Shown one piece after another: positions 1-7,605 of a stretch of 64,000 nt of DNA (its first letter is position 1; every line of letters starts with the position of its first letter). Under the pieces are notes generated by a model. It was given only the letters and a program-made list of their open reading frames with translations, was not told where the DNA came from and searched no databases. The stretch comes from Flavimobilis rhizosphaerae (lineage in GTDB: Bacteria; Actinomycetota; Actinomycetes; Actinomycetales; Cellulomonadaceae). The stretch lies in NCBI RefSeq assembly GCF_014852685.1, contig NZ_JACZDF010000001.1:620001-684000 (forward strand), read 5' to 3'. The position numbers and the translations under genes were made by a program.

Positions 1-122
1 TCGCGGTGCTCGCCGTCCGCGAGGGCCTCGAGGCGTGGAAGGGCGACCCGTGCTGCGCGACGCCCGTCTCCGTGCTTACGGGCGAGCGCGAGGCCCCGGC
101 GTGCGACGACGACTGCCGCTGA
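1..122 (+). CDS. 3' end of an unidentified gene (partial)
   Basis: The frame beginning at base 3 is open from the window edge and ends with TGA at 120-122. Nearly every codon ends in G or C, as in the surrounding real genes, so this looks like the true C-terminus of a gene that starts outside the window. The visible 39 residues are cysteine-rich at the end (DPCCATPVSV, then PACDDDCR). I do not recognise the family and no function can be assigned. Confidence 0.5.
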   Translation, partial: AVLAVREGLEAWKGDPCCATPVSVLTGEREAPACDDDCR

Positions 123-366
123 CGTTCTGCGACGGCAACGTCGCGATGGCTGACATTCTCAAGGCGGCCGTGCCGCTGACGTTCCCCAGTGTGCCCGGCT
201 CGACGACCCGGCAGGCCTCTTCAACGCGCGCCTCGACGGGGAGACGGTCCGTGCGATCGACCTCGCCGAGGGCGACAAGGTCGACGACGACGCGCTCCGC
301 CGGCTCGTGCGCGACGCGGCCCGCGTCAACCGCGGCGGCTGCGGGGCACGCCGGAGGGCCACGTGA
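123..366 (+). pseudogene. Frameshifted remnant of a DUF1801-like protein
   Basis: Two overlapping frames each carry part of one protein. Around 122-185 one frame reads CDGNVAMADILKAAVPLTFP. Another frame, open from 154 to the TGA at 364-366, reads LDDPAGLFNARLDGETVRAI followed by DLAEGDKVDDDALRRLV. Joined, these resemble the C-terminal half of DUF1801 proteins (pattern K-A-V-LTF, DP-GLFN--L-G---RAID--EGD). No start codon, RBS or N-terminal half is present, so this is probably a decayed gene, or a sequencing frameshift in a gene whose 5' end is lost. The family assignment is from memory of the motif. Bases 367-477 hold nothing I can identify. Confidence 0.4.
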
Positions 367-477
367 GGGGGTACGTCCGGGCTGCGCCCGTCGACGCTGC
401 ACCGACGTGTGACGCAGGGAACCAGGGGGGTGCGTGCGTGAGCGCGAGCAGCGCGCCCGGGAAGATCCCGCCGAGGT

Positions 478-714
478 TCAGGCTGCGGGGCGGCCGATCC
501 GGACGCGCCAGACGTCGGGCCCCTGCTCGAGGTACTCCCAGGTGAACTGGCCGGGGAACTCGGCGTCGAACTGGTACCAGAGGGGCTTGGGGTCGTGGTC
601 GTTGACGAGCTCGAAGGCGGTGCCGGCCTGCAGGTCGTGGTAGGTCTGCAGGATCAGCTCGTGGCGTCGCTGCGGCACGTCGTTGCGGACGTCGAGCTGC
701 GTGTCGTTGCTCAT
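478..714 (-). CDS. DUF2249 domain protein
   Basis: A 78-residue protein whose C-terminal half matches the DUF2249 pattern (LWYQFDAEFPGQFTWEYLEQ, ending DVWRVRIGRP). DUF2249 occurs alone or attached to hemerythrin-like and cupin domains in redox or nitrogen-oxide contexts; its biochemical role is not established. The ATG at 714 was chosen because AGGAGA lies just upstream and the start overlaps the stop of the preceding gene by four bases (ATGA), which indicates translational coupling. A longer frame to 756 exists but adds only low-quality residues. Confidence 0.8.
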   Translation of the reverse strand: MSNDTQLDVRNDVPQRRHELILQTYHDLQAGTAFELVNDHDPKPLWYQFDAEFPGQFTWEYLEQGPDVWRVRIGRPAA

Positions 715-959
715 GTTCTCTCCTGGGTTGGGCGTGCCGTGGCCGTGCTGGCGCACGGTTCCGTGGGCTGGCGGGCGAGGTGGTGCATCGTGCCGTTGAT
801 GCGTTCGGCCTGGCGCGGGTGCTCGTCCCGGAGCGCGAGCCAGGCGCGGGCTGCGAGCCGGTTGGCGGCGTCGGGGCGACCTGCGCTGCCGAGGGCGCGC
901 AGGGCTCGCAGGAGGACGTCGACCGTCGCGACGAGCGTGGTGTCGTCGGGCGATGCCAT
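711..959 (-). CDS. Small helical protein coupled to the DUF2249 gene
   Basis: An 82-residue product starting MASPDDTTLVATVDVLLRAL. It is predicted to be mainly alpha-helical (NRLAARAWLALRDEHPRQAE) with a polar tail. An AAGGAG ribosome site stands six bases before the ATG at 959. It is the first gene of a two-gene unit with the DUF2249 gene, overlapping it by four bases. I do not recognise a named family; proximity to DUF2249 suggests a shared role, but nothing in the sequence shows a metal site or catalytic motif. Confidence 0.7.
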   Translation of the reverse strand: MASPDDTTLVATVDVLLRALRALGSAGRPDAANRLAARAWLALRDEHPRQAERINGTMHHLARQPTEPCASTATARPTQERT

Positions 960-975
960 GGCGTCTCCTTATTTT

Positions 976-993
976 CTACAAGCGATTCCGTAG
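976..993. promoter_or_regulatory. Inverted repeat upstream of the DUF2249 unit
   Basis: CTAC and GTAG arms separated by ten bases lie 17-34 bp upstream of the first gene's start, in a locally AT-richer stretch. The position fits an operator or promoter-proximal site for the two-gene unit. Arms are short, so this is weak. Confidence 0.25.
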
Positions 994-1105
994 TAACTCA
1001 GACCTTACACCGCGCGCACCCTGCCCGCCCCACGCTGGTCAGCCCGTGGCGCTGAGCGGCCCTGGTCCCCGGGCGCGCCCGCCAGCGCTCGCGGGCCACA
1101 TCGCG

Positions 1106-2251
1106 TCAGCCGAGCACCACCGGCACGCTCGCCCAGCCGCCGACAGGCGCGACCTCGCGCACCGGTGAGGCGTCGTCGTCGAGCACGAGCGTGCTCGTGC
1201 CCGCGAGCAGCGCCCGGACCAGCGTCCGCAGCTCGATCGTCGCGAGCGTCCGGCCTGGGCACGCGTGCTTGCCGATCCCGTAGACGAGGTTGTGCGGGGC
1301 GTTGCCCGCGGCGTCGAGCACGTCAGGGTCGCCGAACACGTCCTCGTCACGGTTCGCCGACGTCCAGTGGAGCTTGACCTTCGCACCCGCTGGAATCTGC
1401 ACGCCGTCGAGGTCGACGGGGCACGTCGTGACACGGCGGTTGCCGATGAACGGCGAGTCGCGGCGCAGGAGCTCGTCGCAGATCGCGTCGAGCTCGGCGT
1501 CCGAGACGCCCGAGCGCAGGCGATCCTGAAGGGCAGAAGCGGTCGCGAGGCCGTGCACGAGCACGCCCGTGCACAACGCGATCGACCCGAGATCGCCACC
1601 CGTCCAGTTGCGCAGCACCGAGACGACGTCGTCGTGCGCGAGCGGCGCCCCGTCGATCGTCACGGCGAGCAGCTGGTCGGTGACGTCCGCGTCCGGCGAC
1701 GCATCGGGGCTGCGGCCCGCGAGGACCGTACGGATGATCTCGTCGAAGTCGTTGGCTACCTGGCGCGTGCGAGCGAGGTCGCCCGAGCGGGTCGCCGCGT
1801 AGTTCTCACCGATCCACGCGAGGAGGCGGTTCTCGACGGACGCCGGCCAGCCGAGCCATGCGCTCTGCGCGCGGACGGCGAACACCGCGCCGATCTCGCC
1901 GACCGCGTCGACCGCCGCGCCCGTCGGCAGCTGGGCGACGAGCTCGGCCGCGACCCGCTCGAACACGGGAACGTGCCGCGCGAGCGCTTCGGTGCTCAGC
2001 AGCGGGTCGAGCGCATCCCGGAAGCCCGTGTGCTCGTCGCCGTCGAGCCCGTTGGGCACCTGACGGAAGCGCGAGGCCGTGCTCGAGAACGTCGTCGCGT
2101 CGAGTGCTGCGCGCCGCACGAGGTTATGGCTGAGGAGCACCCACTCGTCGCGGTCGTTGCGGACGATGGCGTGCTCCGGTCGCAGCTCGTCGGTGTACGC
2201 GCGCAGGTCACGACCTGCCGGGACGAGGCCGTCGGGGACGTGGAAGGACAT
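1106..2251 (-). CDS. Cytochrome P450
   Basis: A 381-residue soluble haem monooxygenase. The haem-ligand loop is YGIGKHACPGR with the cysteine at residue 331. The K-helix ExxR is E260-LL-R263, and the I-helix region is RNWTGGDLGSIA (214-225). In that helix the usual acid-threonine pair for O2 activation is replaced by D-L-G-S, so catalysis or partner choice may differ from typical CYPs. The ATG at 2251 is preferred over an upstream one at 2350: it has a GGGGG-type RBS and gives a normal bacterial P450 N-terminus. No ferredoxin or reductase gene adjoins it; fdxA at 30.8 kb is a possible but unproven donor. Substrate cannot be inferred. Confidence 0.9.
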   Translation of the reverse strand: MSFHVPDGLVPAGRDLRAYTDELRPEHAIVRNDRDEWVLLSHNLVRRAALDATTFSSTASRFRQVPNGLDGDEHTGFRDALDPLLSTEALARHVPVFERVAAELVAQLPTGAAVDAVGEIGAVFAVRAQSAWLGWPASVENRLLAWIGENYAATRSGDLARTRQVANDFDEIIRTVLAGRSPDASPDADVTDQLLAVTIDGAPLAHDDVVSVLRNWTGGDLGSIALCTGVLVHGLATASALQDRLRSGVSDAELDAICDELLRRDSPFIGNRRVTTCPVDLDGVQIPAGAKVKLHWTSANRDEDVFGDPDVLDAAGNAPHNLVYGIGKHACPGRTLATIELRTLVRALLAGTSTLVLDDDASPVREVAPVGGWASVPVVLG

Positions 2252-2370
2252 GCCCCCAGTATGTGCGGGGTCGCCCGCGCCCGCACCGGCGATCCCCGTG
2301 AAAAACCGGAACGTGGCTCCGTGCAGGCGCGCGGCGTAGCGTGGACGCATCCCGACGACGGAGGTGGCAC

Positions 2371-2505
2371 ATGGGGACGACCGACCAGAGCGGCGCGGAC
2401 CTCGTCGAACGGCTCAGCATCGAGGCGGACATCGACGTCGATCTCGTCCCAGCGACGCTCGACCTGCGGGTTCCCGGGCAGTGGACGGCCACCACGCCAT
2501 GGTGA
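2371..2505 (+). CDS. 44-residue small protein, coupled to the next gene
   Basis: ATG at 2371 is preceded by GGAGG at ideal spacing, and codons are strongly G/C-ending. The product begins MGTTDQSGADLVERLSIEAD and ends in WTATTPW. It has no membrane segment or known motif. Its last codons overlap the first ATG of the methyltransferase-like gene (2499), so the two are likely co-translated. Function unknown. It could instead be a leader ORF that feeds ribosomes into the next gene, which has no clear RBS of its own. Confidence 0.5.
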   Translation: MGTTDQSGADLVERLSIEADIDVDLVPATLDLRVPGQWTATTPW

Positions 2506-2954
2506 CCATGAGCCTCCGCCTGCCACCTCCCGTCATCGCTGCGGCCGCGCTCGCGGCTCAGCGCGCGCTCGCTAGAGGCCGGGAACCGACGCGCGCGTCG
2601 ACGCTCGCCGCGACGGCCGTCGGCGTCGGCTCAGCCGCGCTCGGCGCAGGTGCGGTCCTGCGCTTCCACGCGCGGGGCACGACGCTCGACCCGGTGCACG
2701 TCGGTGCGTCGACGCTCGTCGTCAACGGGCCCAACTACGTGACCCGCAACCCCATGTACCTCGCGCTCGCGGGCGCGCTCACGTCGTACGCGATCTGGCG
2801 GAGGACGCCGCTCGCGGCGCTCCCGGTCGCGGCGTTCCTCGTCGCGATCGACCGCCTCCAGGTGCCCGTCGAGGAGGCCGTCCTCCACGAACGCTTCGGC
2901 GCCGAGTACGAGAGGTACGTCGCGACGACACCACGGTGGCTCGGCTGGCCCTGA
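2499..2954 (+). CDS. Isoprenylcysteine carboxyl methyltransferase (ICMT)-like membrane protein
   Basis: About 150 residues with several hydrophobic segments and the C-terminal signature of the ICMT/PEMT superfamily: TRNPMYLALAGALTSYAIW, then EEAVLHERFGAEYERY and a terminal RWLGWP. Family members use S-adenosylmethionine to methylate lipids or isoprenoid/cysteine groups at the membrane; in bacteria the substrate is usually unknown. Start is either ATG 2499 or ATG 2508; neither has a convincing RBS, consistent with coupling to the 44-residue ORF upstream. Confidence 0.75.
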   Translation: MVTMSLRLPPPVIAAAALAAQRALARGREPTRASTLAATAVGVGSAALGAGAVLRFHARGTTLDPVHVGASTLVVNGPNYVTRNPMYLALAGALTSYAIWRRTPLAALPVAAFLVAIDRLQVPVEEAVLHERFGAEYERYVATTPRWLGWP

Positions 2955-3033
2955 ACGGCGCGAGATCGCCGACGATCTGTAGCGTGGGTTCCCGAGGGCC
3001 GTGTGGAGCGGCCCGCGGACGACGGGGAGCAGC

Positions 3034-3516
3034 ATGACAGACTGGCGCACCGACAGGGTCCGGGCCGCGCTCGACGGTCGCAACCCGACCGTCCTCGCGG
3101 AGCTCGACGCGGCGTTCGCCGTCGTCGGCGACGTGCAGTGGCTGCCCGGCTACAGCCTCGCGCTCACGAAGGTCCCGGGCGTCGACCGCCTGAGCGACCT
3201 GCCGCGCGCGGACCGTGTGGCGTTCCTCGCGGACACCGACCTCGTCGCGACGGCGGTCGAAAACGTGTGCGCGCGCCGCGACGCCGGCTACCGGCGGGTC
3301 AACGTCGAGATCCTCGGCAACGCCGACGCATTCCTCCACGCGCACGTGTGGCCCCGCTACGACTGGGAGCCGGAGGCGCTCGTCCGCAAGCCCGTGTGGC
3401 TCTACACGCCGGACCACTGGCGCGATCCGGCGCACGCGCTCGGCCCCCAGCACGACCCGCTGCGTGCAGAGCTCGCCGCGGAGATCGGCGCGCTGCGCGG
3501 GGAGACGCGCGCATGA
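3034..3516 (+). CDS. HIT-family hydrolase
   Basis: 160 residues. The histidine triad region is FLHAHVWPRYDWEP with histidines at 102 and 104, followed by a tryptophan and proline in place of the third motif histidine, as in an actinobacterial subgroup usually annotated as diadenosine tetraphosphate hydrolase. Expected activity is nucleotide phosphoanhydride or phosphoramide hydrolysis in the cytosol. ATG 3034 is chosen because GGGGAG lies eight bases upstream; an earlier in-frame start at 3001 has none. The stop overlaps a 15-codon ORF that I do not count as a gene. Confidence 0.75.
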   Translation: MTDWRTDRVRAALDGRNPTVLAELDAAFAVVGDVQWLPGYSLALTKVPGVDRLSDLPRADRVAFLADTDLVATAVENVCARRDAGYRRVNVEILGNADAFLHAHVWPRYDWEPEALVRKPVWLYTPDHWRDPAHALGPQHDPLRAELAAEIGALRGETRA

Positions 3517-3560
3517 GTCGGCACTACCCCGAGGTCGAGCGCCTCTCGCCGGGAGCGTGA

Positions 3561-3598
3561 GATCTGGAGCGTAGAAGCCCTGGAATCTGTAGCGTAGG
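3561..3598 (+). repeat. Tandem copies of an ATCTGKAGCGTRG motif
   Basis: ATCTGGAGCGTAG (from 3562) and ATCTGTAGCGTAGG (from 3585) lie 23 bp apart. A third copy, ATCTGTAGCGTGGG, is at 2975-2988 upstream of the HIT gene. Each contains TAGCGT, or GAGCGT in the first copy, which resembles an actinobacterial -10 element, so these may be promoter duplicates rather than a mobile repeat. Confidence 0.35.
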
Positions 3599-3678
3599 CG
3601 GCCGCCGGAAGGTTGCGGGGCCCAGGAAACCGCGACGACGCGACGCCGAGCGACCTGAGCGCCTCGGTCCGTGCTGCG

Positions 3679-4119
3679 TCAGTCGGCCGACGGCCGGCGG
3701 CGGGCCTGCTTCGTCTCGGCACGTTCGCGCTTCGCCTGGAGGCGGCGTCGCTGGGAGCCAGCGGTCCGGCGGGTCGCGCGGCGGACGACCGGGGGAGCGA
3801 CGGCCTCACGCAGGAGCGCCGCGAGTCGTTCACGTGCGGCCCGACGGTTGCGGTGTTGCGCGCGGTGCTCGGAGGAGTCGACGGTGAGGACCGTCCCGGC
3901 GAGCCGCGGCGCGAGCGCCGCGAGGACGCGGGCGCGCTGCGCGTCGTCGAGCGCGGACGTCGTCGCGAGGTCGAGGCTCAGCTGGACACGCGAGTCCGAC
4001 GTGTTGACGCCCTGACCGCCCGGCCCCGAGGAGTGGGAAAACTGCTCGACGAGCTCGCTCGCGGGGATGTGCAGCCCGCGGGGCGCGCCGGGCGCGGGCA
4101 GCACGACGAGGTCCTCCAC
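3679..4119 (-). CDS. arfB: ArfB, peptidyl-tRNA hydrolase for ribosome rescue
   Basis: 146 residues with the class-I release-factor catalytic loop SSGPGGQGVNT (GGQ at 34-36) and NTSDSRVQL immediately after, as in YaeJ/ArfB. It lacks the codon-recognition domains of RF1/RF2, which is diagnostic. The tail from about residue 105 is rich in arginine and lysine, the helix that enters the empty mRNA channel of stalled ribosomes. It releases nascent chains from ribosomes without a stop codon. The HNH gene lies just upstream on the same strand and ends four bases before the ArfB start. Confidence 0.93.
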   Translation of the reverse strand: MEDLVVLPAPGAPRGLHIPASELVEQFSHSSGPGGQGVNTSDSRVQLSLDLATTSALDDAQRARVLAALAPRLAGTVLTVDSSEHRAQHRNRRAARERLAALLREAVAPPVVRRATRRTAGSQRRRLQAKRERAETKQARRRPSAD

Positions 4120-4122
4120 GGG

Positions 4123-4593
4123 CTATGCGTCCGTCAGGGTCGCGGCGCCGGGGAACGCCCCGACCTCGGGCGTGTCACCACCGGCGTCGACGTCACGAGC
4201 GTCGTCCCCATGAGCGTCACCTTCGCCAGCGTCGCCGTCACCGGCGTCGGACGCCGCCGCGCGGGCCGCGTGGAGCAGCACCGCCCAGCGCTCGAGGAAC
4301 GCGCGCTCGTCGAGGCGCTTGCGGCGCATCCACCCGGTGACCTCGTCGTTGCACTTGCTCGCGTTGCACGAGCGGCACGCGGGCACGACGTTGGTCGCCG
4401 TGTAGCGGCCGCCGCGGGAGACGGGCAGGACGCAGTCCTTCTGCAGCGGGATGCCGTTCGCGCCGCAGTAGGCGCAGCCGCCCCACGCCGCGGTGAGGGC
4501 CGTCCACTCGGCGGGCGTGAGGTCGTTCGTCACGGCGGCGAGGCGACGCTTGCGCCGTCGTGCGTACGTCGTGGCGCGCGTGCGGGGTGGCAT
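4123..4593 (-). CDS. HNH endonuclease family protein
   Basis: 156 residues. A zinc-binding C-x2-C (CAYC) precedes the nuclease core (DCVLPVSRGGRYTATN, then VVPACRSCNASK). Where most HNH enzymes have D-H-V/I-x-P with the catalytic histidine, this one has D-C-V-L-P. The remaining motif (GG, N, C-x2-C-N-xSK) is intact. I recall similar actinobacterial proteins with this cysteine, so it may be a natural subfamily rather than damage. The C-terminal 40 residues are Asp/Ala/Gly-rich. The ATG at 4593 was chosen because the frame upstream of it turns into low-complexity shadow of the pectate lyase gene. Expected product: a metal-dependent nuclease, target unknown. Confidence 0.75.
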   Translation of the reverse strand: MPPRTRATTYARRRKRRLAAVTNDLTPAEWTALTAAWGGCAYCGANGIPLQKDCVLPVSRGGRYTATNVVPACRSCNASKCNDEVTGWMRRKRLDERAFLERWAVLLHAARAAASDAGDGDAGEGDAHGDDARDVDAGGDTPEVGAFPGAATLTDA

Positions 4594-4609
4594 GTCCCCG
4601 ACCTTAGCG

Positions 4610-4650
4610 CGACGACGTCCCCGCCCCGTGGCGGGGCGGGGACGTCGTCG
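4610..4650 (-). terminator. Perfect 19-bp hairpin after the pectate lyase gene
   Basis: Two perfectly complementary 19-base arms (4610-4628 and 4632-4650) with a 3-base loop stand between the stop of the pectate lyase gene and the start of the HNH gene. There is no clear T-run, as is common in high-GC actinobacterial terminators. Confidence 0.8.
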
Positions 4651-4669
4651 GCACCCGGTGGGTTGTCGG

Positions 4670-7423
4670 CTAGACCTCCTGCTCGCGACGCGAGCGCAGG
4701 ACTGCGCCCGCCGTGAGGAGGACGGCCGCGAGGGCGGCGGCGACGGCCCCACCAGCGACACCCGTGACCGGCAGCTCGCCGTCGGACGGGCCTGCTGCGT
4801 CGTCCCTCGGGTCGTCGGTCGCGTCGTCGTCACCCTCGGAGTCGTCGACCCCGTCGTGCGTGGGCGCGCCCGTCGCGTCGTCGGTCGGCGCGCCCGTCGA
4901 CGGCTCGTCGGTCGGCGTCGTCGTCCCCTCCGTGGGCTCCTGCGTCGGATCGGGTGCGTCGGTCGGCTCGGTCGTCGTGGGCGGCGTCGTAGGCGGCGTC
5001 GTCGACGGCGGGTCCGTCGGCTCGACGGACGAGCCGACGGGCGGCATGACGACGAGGCGCGTCGGCGAGGGGTTGGTGCCGAGCACCGCACCCGTCCCAG
5101 CGGGCGCGGCCGCGGTCGGCACGAGCAGACCGTGCATGTCGATCGAGCCGTCGGCGGCGATCGTCGGCACGATGCTCGTGTCGACGGACTCGAACCACGT
5201 CGCGTCGACGTCCGCGGACGTCGCGAGCGCGGCGCGCGCGAGCGCCCCGGCACCCGTGCGCAGGTCGAGGACGTTGCTCGGGTCGGTCGTGATCGTGTCC
5301 GCCTGGTTCTTGAGCGCGACCTGGTCGGCGACCGTGCCGCGCCACGAGAGGAAGCCGGTGACGCGGAAGTCGGTCGTCGCGGCGCTCGTGTAGAGCGAGA
5401 GGTTGCGGGAGGCGCTCGTCACCGAGGTCACACGGTCGACGCGGACGTCGGGGCCGGAGTTGCTCGTGACGCCCGAGGCGAGGTTGTCGAAGGCGACGGA
5501 GTTGCGCAGGACGTGCTGGCCGGGCATGGACTCGCCGCCGAGCTTGAAGCCGTTGCCCTCGCCGACGCGCGTGTCGGCAGGGTCCGCGACGCGCCCGTTA
5601 GCGTAGGCGACGGACTGCTCGACGACGACGTTGCCGATCGGGCCCGTCGTCGACTTGGCGTAGAGGTCCCAGCCGTCGTCGATGTTGTGGTGGGCGATGT
5701 TCCAGCGGAAGACGTTGCCGTCGCCGACGGTGAGCTTGGCGGCGAAGCCGTCGGCGTCGTTCGCCGAGGGGTCGGCGTTGTTGTGGGAGACGGAGGAGAC
5801 GACGAGGTTGTGCGCGGGCCACTGCGCCCGCGGGGTCGACTCGGAGACCGCGGACACCTGGATGCCCGTGCCGAGGTTGTGGTGGGACTCGATGCGCTCG
5901 ACGACGTTGTGGCTGCCCGAGACGAGCAGTGCCTTGCCGGTCGACGGCGCGTTCTTGAGCTCGAGGTCGAAGAGGTGCCAGTGGTTGCCGCGGAGCAGGA
6001 TGCCGCCGCGGGCGGATCCGGTGAGGTCGAGGACGGCGCGCTGGCCGGGCGCCGACATGAGGGTGATAGGTGCGTCAACCGTGCCGTCGTTGCCGCGCTC
6101 GACGACGACGGCCTCGGTGAGGGCGTACGTGCCGCCGGCGAGGACGATCTGCTGGCCGGGCTGGACGTAGGAGACAGCGGTGTGGACGTCGACGGGGGAC
6201 GCGGGCGTGCCGGCGCCGTCGGGGGTGCCGTCGGGTGCGACGAAGATCGCCTCGCCGGGCACACCGAGGCGGTCGACGGTGACGGAGACGTCGACGAGCA
6301 GCGGGTCGTAGCTCGTGAGCTCCTCCCAGTCCTTGAGCTGCGTCTGCTCGGCGCGCGGAGCGGGCGTGAGCCGGACGTTGCGGGTGTTGCGTCCTGCGAC
6401 GAGCGGCATCGTGAGGGTCTGCTCGACGCCCGGGGCCACGGTGACCGGGTCACTCACGGGGGTGCCTGCGGCGTCGACGACGACGGCGGTGCCGTGGACG
6501 TTCGCGGTGACGGGGACGTCGAGCGTCGTGCGGGAGGTCGTCGCGGGTACGTCGGCGACGAGGCGGGGGATGACGTGCTCGGTGGGCCGCGGCTGCGCGG
6601 GGTCGTCGTCGGCCGGGGCGACCGTCGTGTAGCGGATGTCGCTCACGGTCACCTTGATCTTGCGGGCGACGGCGATGCCGACGTAGAGCTGGTCGGCGCT
6701 CTGGGTGTCGAGGACGGTGCGGTCGTAGAGGATCTCCTCGTGCGGCGTGCCGTCGAGCGTCGTCGAGAAGTGGTAGCCCGTGTTGGAGCGGCGCAGCGTC
6801 ATGGTGAACGTGTCACCGGTCTCGAAGCGCGGGGACGAGGGGGTGGCGACGCGGTCGTCGCGCCACGTGAGGTCGAAGGGCCGGGACTGGGTCATGTCGC
6901 GGTTCGCGGACGCGACCGTCGGGGCTTCGGTGTAGCCGGTGACGATGCGTGCGCCGGGCATGCCGTTGACGGTCGCGCCGTCGACGCGGTACCGGGCGGC
7001 CATGGTGCCGACGGAGTTCATGTAGCGGGCCGACGTGTTGCCGGGGACGAGGTCGTCGACGGCGAGGAGGCCGAACCCGGACTGGCCGTCCTTCTTCGAC
7101 GCGTCGTCGATGGTGAAGGTGGCGGTGAGGGTGAAGTTCTCCGTGGCGGCGTCGACCGGCGTGTAGTAGTACCAGAAGCCGTCCTCGGAGTCGGCGATCT
7201 TGTTGCTCGCGCTCGTCGCGTCGACGACGAGGGTGCCGTCGGCGTCCAGGACGGCGGAGCCGCCGGAGCCGACGCCGATGTGGTCGATCTTCCAGCTTCC
7301 CGGGGCGCCGCCGGGAGCGGCGGCGTCCGCGGCGACTGCCGCGGGGGCCAGCGCGCCGGTCGCGAGTACGACGGCGCCGAACGCGGCCCAGGCTCGCCGG
7401 GCATGGGTGGGGGTACGTCTCAC
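4670..7423 (-). CDS. Cell-wall-anchored pectate lyase, PL9-like, LPxTG
   Basis: 917 residues. A signal peptide (RR start, hydrophobic core, cleavage near AVAAD, about residues 1-32) precedes a beta-sandwich-like region (about 35-270), a linker, and a right-handed beta-helix (about 380-720). The beta-helix has PL9 hallmarks: SHNNADPSANDADGFAAKL, HHNIDDGWDLYAK and GNGFKLGG, the lysine of the last being the expected catalytic base and the aspartates the calcium ligands. A Thr/Pro/Asp-rich spacer leads to LPVTG at 884-888, a hydrophobic segment and an RSRR tail, a sortase signal. It should cleave polygalacturonate by beta-elimination at the cell surface. The start is GTG at 7423, chosen for its GAGGAG site and complete signal peptide. 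The hairpin at 4610 ends the transcript. Confidence 0.88.
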   Translation of the reverse strand: MRRTPTHARRAWAAFGAVVLATGALAPAAVAADAAAPGGAPGSWKIDHIGVGSGGSAVLDADGTLVVDATSASNKIADSEDGFWYYYTPVDAATENFTLTATFTIDDASKKDGQSGFGLLAVDDLVPGNTSARYMNSVGTMAARYRVDGATVNGMPGARIVTGYTEAPTVASANRDMTQSRPFDLTWRDDRVATPSSPRFETGDTFTMTLRRSNTGYHFSTTLDGTPHEEILYDRTVLDTQSADQLYVGIAVARKIKVTVSDIRYTTVAPADDDPAQPRPTEHVIPRLVADVPATTSRTTLDVPVTANVHGTAVVVDAAGTPVSDPVTVAPGVEQTLTMPLVAGRNTRNVRLTPAPRAEQTQLKDWEELTSYDPLLVDVSVTVDRLGVPGEAIFVAPDGTPDGAGTPASPVDVHTAVSYVQPGQQIVLAGGTYALTEAVVVERGNDGTVDAPITLMSAPGQRAVLDLTGSARGGILLRGNHWHLFDLELKNAPSTGKALLVSGSHNVVERIESHHNLGTGIQVSAVSESTPRAQWPAHNLVVSSVSHNNADPSANDADGFAAKLTVGDGNVFRWNIAHHNIDDGWDLYAKSTTGPIGNVVVEQSVAYANGRVADPADTRVGEGNGFKLGGESMPGQHVLRNSVAFDNLASGVTSNSGPDVRVDRVTSVTSASRNLSLYTSAATTDFRVTGFLSWRGTVADQVALKNQADTITTDPSNVLDLRTGAGALARAALATSADVDATWFESVDTSIVPTIAADGSIDMHGLLVPTAAAPAGTGAVLGTNPSPTRLVVMPPVGSSVEPTDPPSTTPPTTPPTTTEPTDAPDPTQEPTEGTTTPTDEPSTGAPTDDATGAPTHDGVDDSEGDDDATDDPRDDAAGPSDGELPVTGVAGGAVAAALAAVLLTAGAVLRSRREQEV

Positions 7424-7538
7424 TGCAGCTCCTCGTCGAGTGGTGAACCCGTGTCGTCCTTGGCACGGGCGGCGAGAAATCGGTTGCTCGCCGGACGCTC
7501 GCGAGGCTAGCAGTTCGTGAGAGCGTGCGCATGGGTAC

Positions 7539-7558
7539 GACGGAAACCGGGTTCCGTC
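7539..7558. promoter_or_regulatory. Inverted repeat between pcp and the pectate lyase gene
   Basis: Arms GACGGAA and TTCCGTC with a 6-base loop lie 116 bp upstream of the pectate lyase start and 48 bp after the pcp stop. It could be the pcp terminator or an operator controlling the lyase. Confidence 0.4.
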
Positions 7559-7605
7559 TGTTCCGCTGCGATGCCGCAGCGAGTTGCGAGCCGTGCGCGG
7601 CGGCG

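Noticed and set aside
3513-3560. 15-codon ORF overlapping the HIT gene stop (ATGA)
   Set aside because: No downstream gene to couple to, no motif, and too short to support.
4493-7510. Very long open frame on the plus strand across the pectate lyase region
   Set aside because: Composition is Arg/Gly/Val/Asp low-complexity typical of the antisense of a GC-rich gene; the opposite strand has a signal peptide, PL9 motifs and sorting signal.
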